Origin: Defluviitaleaceae bacterium
GTDB lineage: Bacteria > Bacillota > Clostridia > Lachnospirales > WRAX01
Assembly (NCBI GenBank): GCA_009784355.1
Contig: WRBU01000045.1
Location: forward strand, 1-7,531
Length of the DNA stretch: 7,531 nt
Direction: 5' to 3'
Below the pieces are notes generated by a model, which did no database searches, was not told the origin of the DNA, and worked only from the letters and a program-made list of their open reading frames with translations. Below, one piece after another: positions 5,297 to 7,531 of the stretch. Position numbers and translations under genes: made by a program. The stretch's first letter is position 1, and each line of letters starts with the position of its first letter.

Positions 5297-7531
5297 ACCA
5301 ATTTGCCCCCGTATTAATGTCAATGGTCAAAGGAACGGACATGCTGACGGTATTTTGCATTTCTTCCATCAAAATTTTTCGTACAGTATCCACTTCGTCA
5401 GTCGCCGCTTCTATCAACAATTCGTCATGCACCTGTAAAATTAGGCGGGATTTTAGACCCTCATCACGCAAACGTGCGTGAACTTTTACCATTGCAATTT
5501 TTATTATATCTGCCGCAGAGCCTTGCACGGGCATATTCATTGCGGCACGTTCGCCAAAAGAGCGCGTTTGAAAATTGGCATGTTTAAGCTCGGGCAGCTC
5601 TCTGCGGCGACCCCAAAGGGTTTCGGCATAACCCATATGTTTTGCCTGCGCCACGGCACGCCCCATAAATGCCTTGACGGCGGGGTAACGGGCAAAATAA
5701 TTTTGAATAAATCCTTCGGCTTCTTTCACGCTTACTTTAATATCCTCTGCCAGCGAAAACGCCGAAATTCCGTACACTATACCAAAATTCACAGCCTTTG
5801 CGTAGCTACGCATTTGGTCGGTAACCTCGTCAAAGTCAACATGAAACACACGTGCAGCAGTTATGCGATGGATGTCTTTGTTTTCAGAAAATGCCGCCAA
5901 AAATGTTTCATCCCCCGATAGTTCCGCTAAAATCCGTAACTCTATTTGATTGTAATCCGCATCCACAAAAACAAAACCGTCTGACGCTACAAAAGCACGG
6001 CGAAGTTCCCGCCCAAGCGTGGTGCGTACGGGGATGTTCTGCAAATTAGGGTCAGCAGAAGACAGCCTTCCCGTGGAAGTCAATGCTTGGTTAAAAGTGG
6101 TGTGTATCCTGTCTGTTTGCGGGCTTATTGCCGCCAAAAGACCGTCCACATAAGTAGAGCGCAGTTTGGTAAAACTGCGGTATTCTAAAATTTTTGCGGC
6201 AATAGAGTGCTCCATGGCTAGTTTTTGCAAAACTTCCACATTGGTGGAGAAGCCTGTTTTTGTGCGTTTTCCGCCACGCAAACCCATGTCTTCAAAAAGA
6301 ATGGTTGCAAGCTGTTTCGGCGAATTTATGTTAAATTCTTTGCCAGCGAGGGCGTAAATTTCGCTTGTTAAGCGGTTTATGTCAACATCCAGCCTCTCAC
6401 CGTATTCACGAATAAAGCCGCTGTCCATTGCCACGCCGTAATGCTCCATATCCGCCAAAACCGATAGAAGCGGCATTTCTATTTCATAAAATAATTTTTG
6501 CATTTCTTGCGTGTTTAGTTGCTCTTCAATAATAGAATATGCCAGCCAAATTGCCAAAACATGCCCGTAATATTGGGATAAATCTACGCCGTCATCACTT
6601 GAGGCATCATCAAGCAAAGACAACTGTGTTTCAGATTTTTCTGCTACATAAAGAGTTTCGCCCAAATATTGCAACGAAAGTTCATTGACGCTGTCGCCGT
6701 CTTTTAAATGCCCAAGCAAATAACCGCCGATAAGTGCGTCAAAATGCAGATTGTTAAACTCTATGTTTTGACCTCGCAAATTTCGCATGTCTTTTTTAAC
6801 ATCAAAGCCAACTTTTGGGATGCTGCCCTCAAAGAAATCTTTTACATCCCCGTCAAAAATCTCGAAAATATCACCGTTTTGTGCCAAAATCGCACTTTCA
6901 GTTGATACCAAAAAGTAGGCGCATGGTGAATTTTTATCCAAATCATCGTAGGGACGGCAATTTGCCGTTGGAGCTTTTGCCTTGTCAGCTCCGTCAGTTT
7001 TATCTGCGAATTTTTTTAATATGGATTTTAGCTCTAAACGCTTTAATTCTTCAAAAAACTCGGGCGTAAACATGTCTTTTGCAATAAGAGCATCAACGGA
7101 CACATTTACGGGAGCGTCTTTGGCTATTGTTACAAGCTCTTTGGACAGGCGTGCTGTATCTGCATGAAGAGCCAGCTTTTGTCCAGCTGACGGCGGACGG
7201 ATGTTGCCCGCTTCCATAATTGCGGCTTCGATATTTTTAAATTCTATAATAATTTTTAGCGCAGTTTTTTCGCCGATTCCCGCCACTCCTGGAATATTGT
7301 CGCTGGCATCCCCCATCAATGCTTTTACATCAATATACTCCGTGGGGGTTATGCCCATTTTTTCTATAAAATCTGATGCAAAATAGTCTTCAGTGGTGGT
7401 TTGACCTGCTTTGGTCTTTGGGATGCGTATTTTGATGCGGTCTGTGGCACATTGCAGCAAATCCCTGTCGCCTGTTACAATGGTGGTTAAAAATCCTTCA
7501 TTTTCAGCTTGCACAGCCAGCGTTGCCATTA
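5283..7531 (-). CDS. polA: DNA polymerase I (5' end cut by window edge)
   Basis: At least 748 residues of PolA, which removes RNA primers and fills gaps in replication and repair. The frame is open to the window edge; relative to Bacillus PolA (about 880 residues) roughly the first 110-130 residues are missing. Numbering from the first visible Met: the 5'-3' exonuclease/FEN domain has TGDRDLLQ (19-26), GDASDNIPG (73-81) and helix-hairpin-helix GVAGIGEKTA (81-90). The central 3'-5' exonuclease-like domain (about 200-340) keeps FDALIGGYLLG but lacks the D-x-E metal site, so proofreading is probably absent, as in many Firmicutes. The polymerase domain has TSTGRLSSADPNLQNIP (484-500), motif A DYNQIELR (525-532), motif B RSYAKAVNFGIVYG (574-587) with Phe582 at the sugar-discriminating position, and motif C QVHDE (699-703). 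It ends in the normal GANWYDAK. Motif A has Asn where most family members have Ser. Confidence 0.98.
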   Translation of the reverse strand, partial: MATLAVQAENEGFLTTIVTGDRDLLQCATDRIKIRIPKTKAGQTTTEDYFASDFIEKMGITPTEYIDVKALMGDASDNIPGVAGIGEKTALKIIIEFKNIEAAIMEAGNIRPPSAGQKLALHADTARLSKELVTIAKDAPVNVSVDALIAKDMFTPEFFEELKRLELKSILKKFADKTDGADKAKAPTANCRPYDDLDKNSPCAYFLVSTESAILAQNGDIFEIFDGDVKDFFEGSIPKVGFDVKKDMRNLRGQNIEFNNLHFDALIGGYLLGHLKDGDSVNELSLQYLGETLYVAEKSETQLSLLDDASSDDGVDLSQYYGHVLAIWLAYSIIEEQLNTQEMQKLFYEIEMPLLSVLADMEHYGVAMDSGFIREYGERLDVDINRLTSEIYALAGKEFNINSPKQLATILFEDMGLRGGKRTKTGFSTNVEVLQKLAMEHSIAAKILEYRSFTKLRSTYVDGLLAAISPQTDRIHTTFNQALTSTGRLSSADPNLQNIPVRTTLGRELRRAFVASDGFVFVDADYNQIELRILAELSGDETFLAAFSENKDIHRITAARVFHVDFDEVTDQMRSYAKAVNFGIVYGISAFSLAEDIKVSVKEAEGFIQNYFARYPAVKAFMGRAVAQAKHMGYAETLWGRRRELPELKHANFQTRSFGERAAMNMPVQGSAADIIKIAMVKVHARLRDEGLKSRLILQVHDELLIEAATDEVDTVRKILMEEMQNTVSMSVPLTIDINTGANWYDAK

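Noticed and set aside
5478..5921. A 147-codon open frame on the plus strand
   Set aside because: It is antisense to the polymerase domain of polA; its His/Cys-rich composition is what antisense of this coding sequence gives.
1..7531. tRNA, rRNA, CRISPR array, transposase or defence genes
   Set aside because: No clover-leaf, regularly spaced direct repeats or relevant protein motifs were seen; the window is nearly filled by housekeeping genes.

Overview
This window looks like a piece of a Firmicutes chromosome, probably from the class Clostridia. The grounds are strong AGGAGG-type ribosome binding sites, a NfeD/FloA membrane pair, a YvyF-type flagellar-region protein, a diderm-independent lipoprotein signal and a PolA whose proofreading domain looks inactive. 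Base composition is moderate to low GC. I cannot name a genus from the sequence alone. Every convincing gene is on the minus strand, so transcription runs from high to low coordinates.

Layout in the direction of transcription: polA (DNA polymerase I, its first ~100 or more residues lie beyond the right edge); coaE (dephospho-CoA kinase, overlapping the end of polA by 14 bp); an orphan family-5 solute-binding lipoprotein whose signal peptide is encoded inside the end of coaE (74 bp overlap); trpS with its own near-perfect sigma-A promoter whose -35 box contains the lipoprotein gene's stop codon; a 92-bp inverted-repeat element that covers the end of trpS; a YvyF-like zinc-knuckle/HTH protein; a short-form NfeD membrane protein; a 211-bp gap filled by a long nested palindrome; and floA (flotillin-like scaffold protein), which runs off the left edge just short of its stop codon.

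Functionally this is mostly housekeeping. polA and coaE form a tightly packed replication/repair and coenzyme A pair, trpS charges tRNA-Trp, and NfeD with FloA is the membrane microdomain module of Gram-positive bacteria. I see no clearly new multi-gene system. The parts worth a second look are non-coding or junctional: the ~165-bp palindromic element between nfeD and floA, which has mutually exclusive hairpins and a possible 14-codon ORF; the small inverted-repeat element that seems to supply the last residues and stop codon of TrpS; the dual-coding coaE/lipoprotein overlap; and the unusually short, transporter-less lipoprotein. No tRNA, rRNA, CRISPR array, transposase gene or convincing intrinsic terminator was seen.
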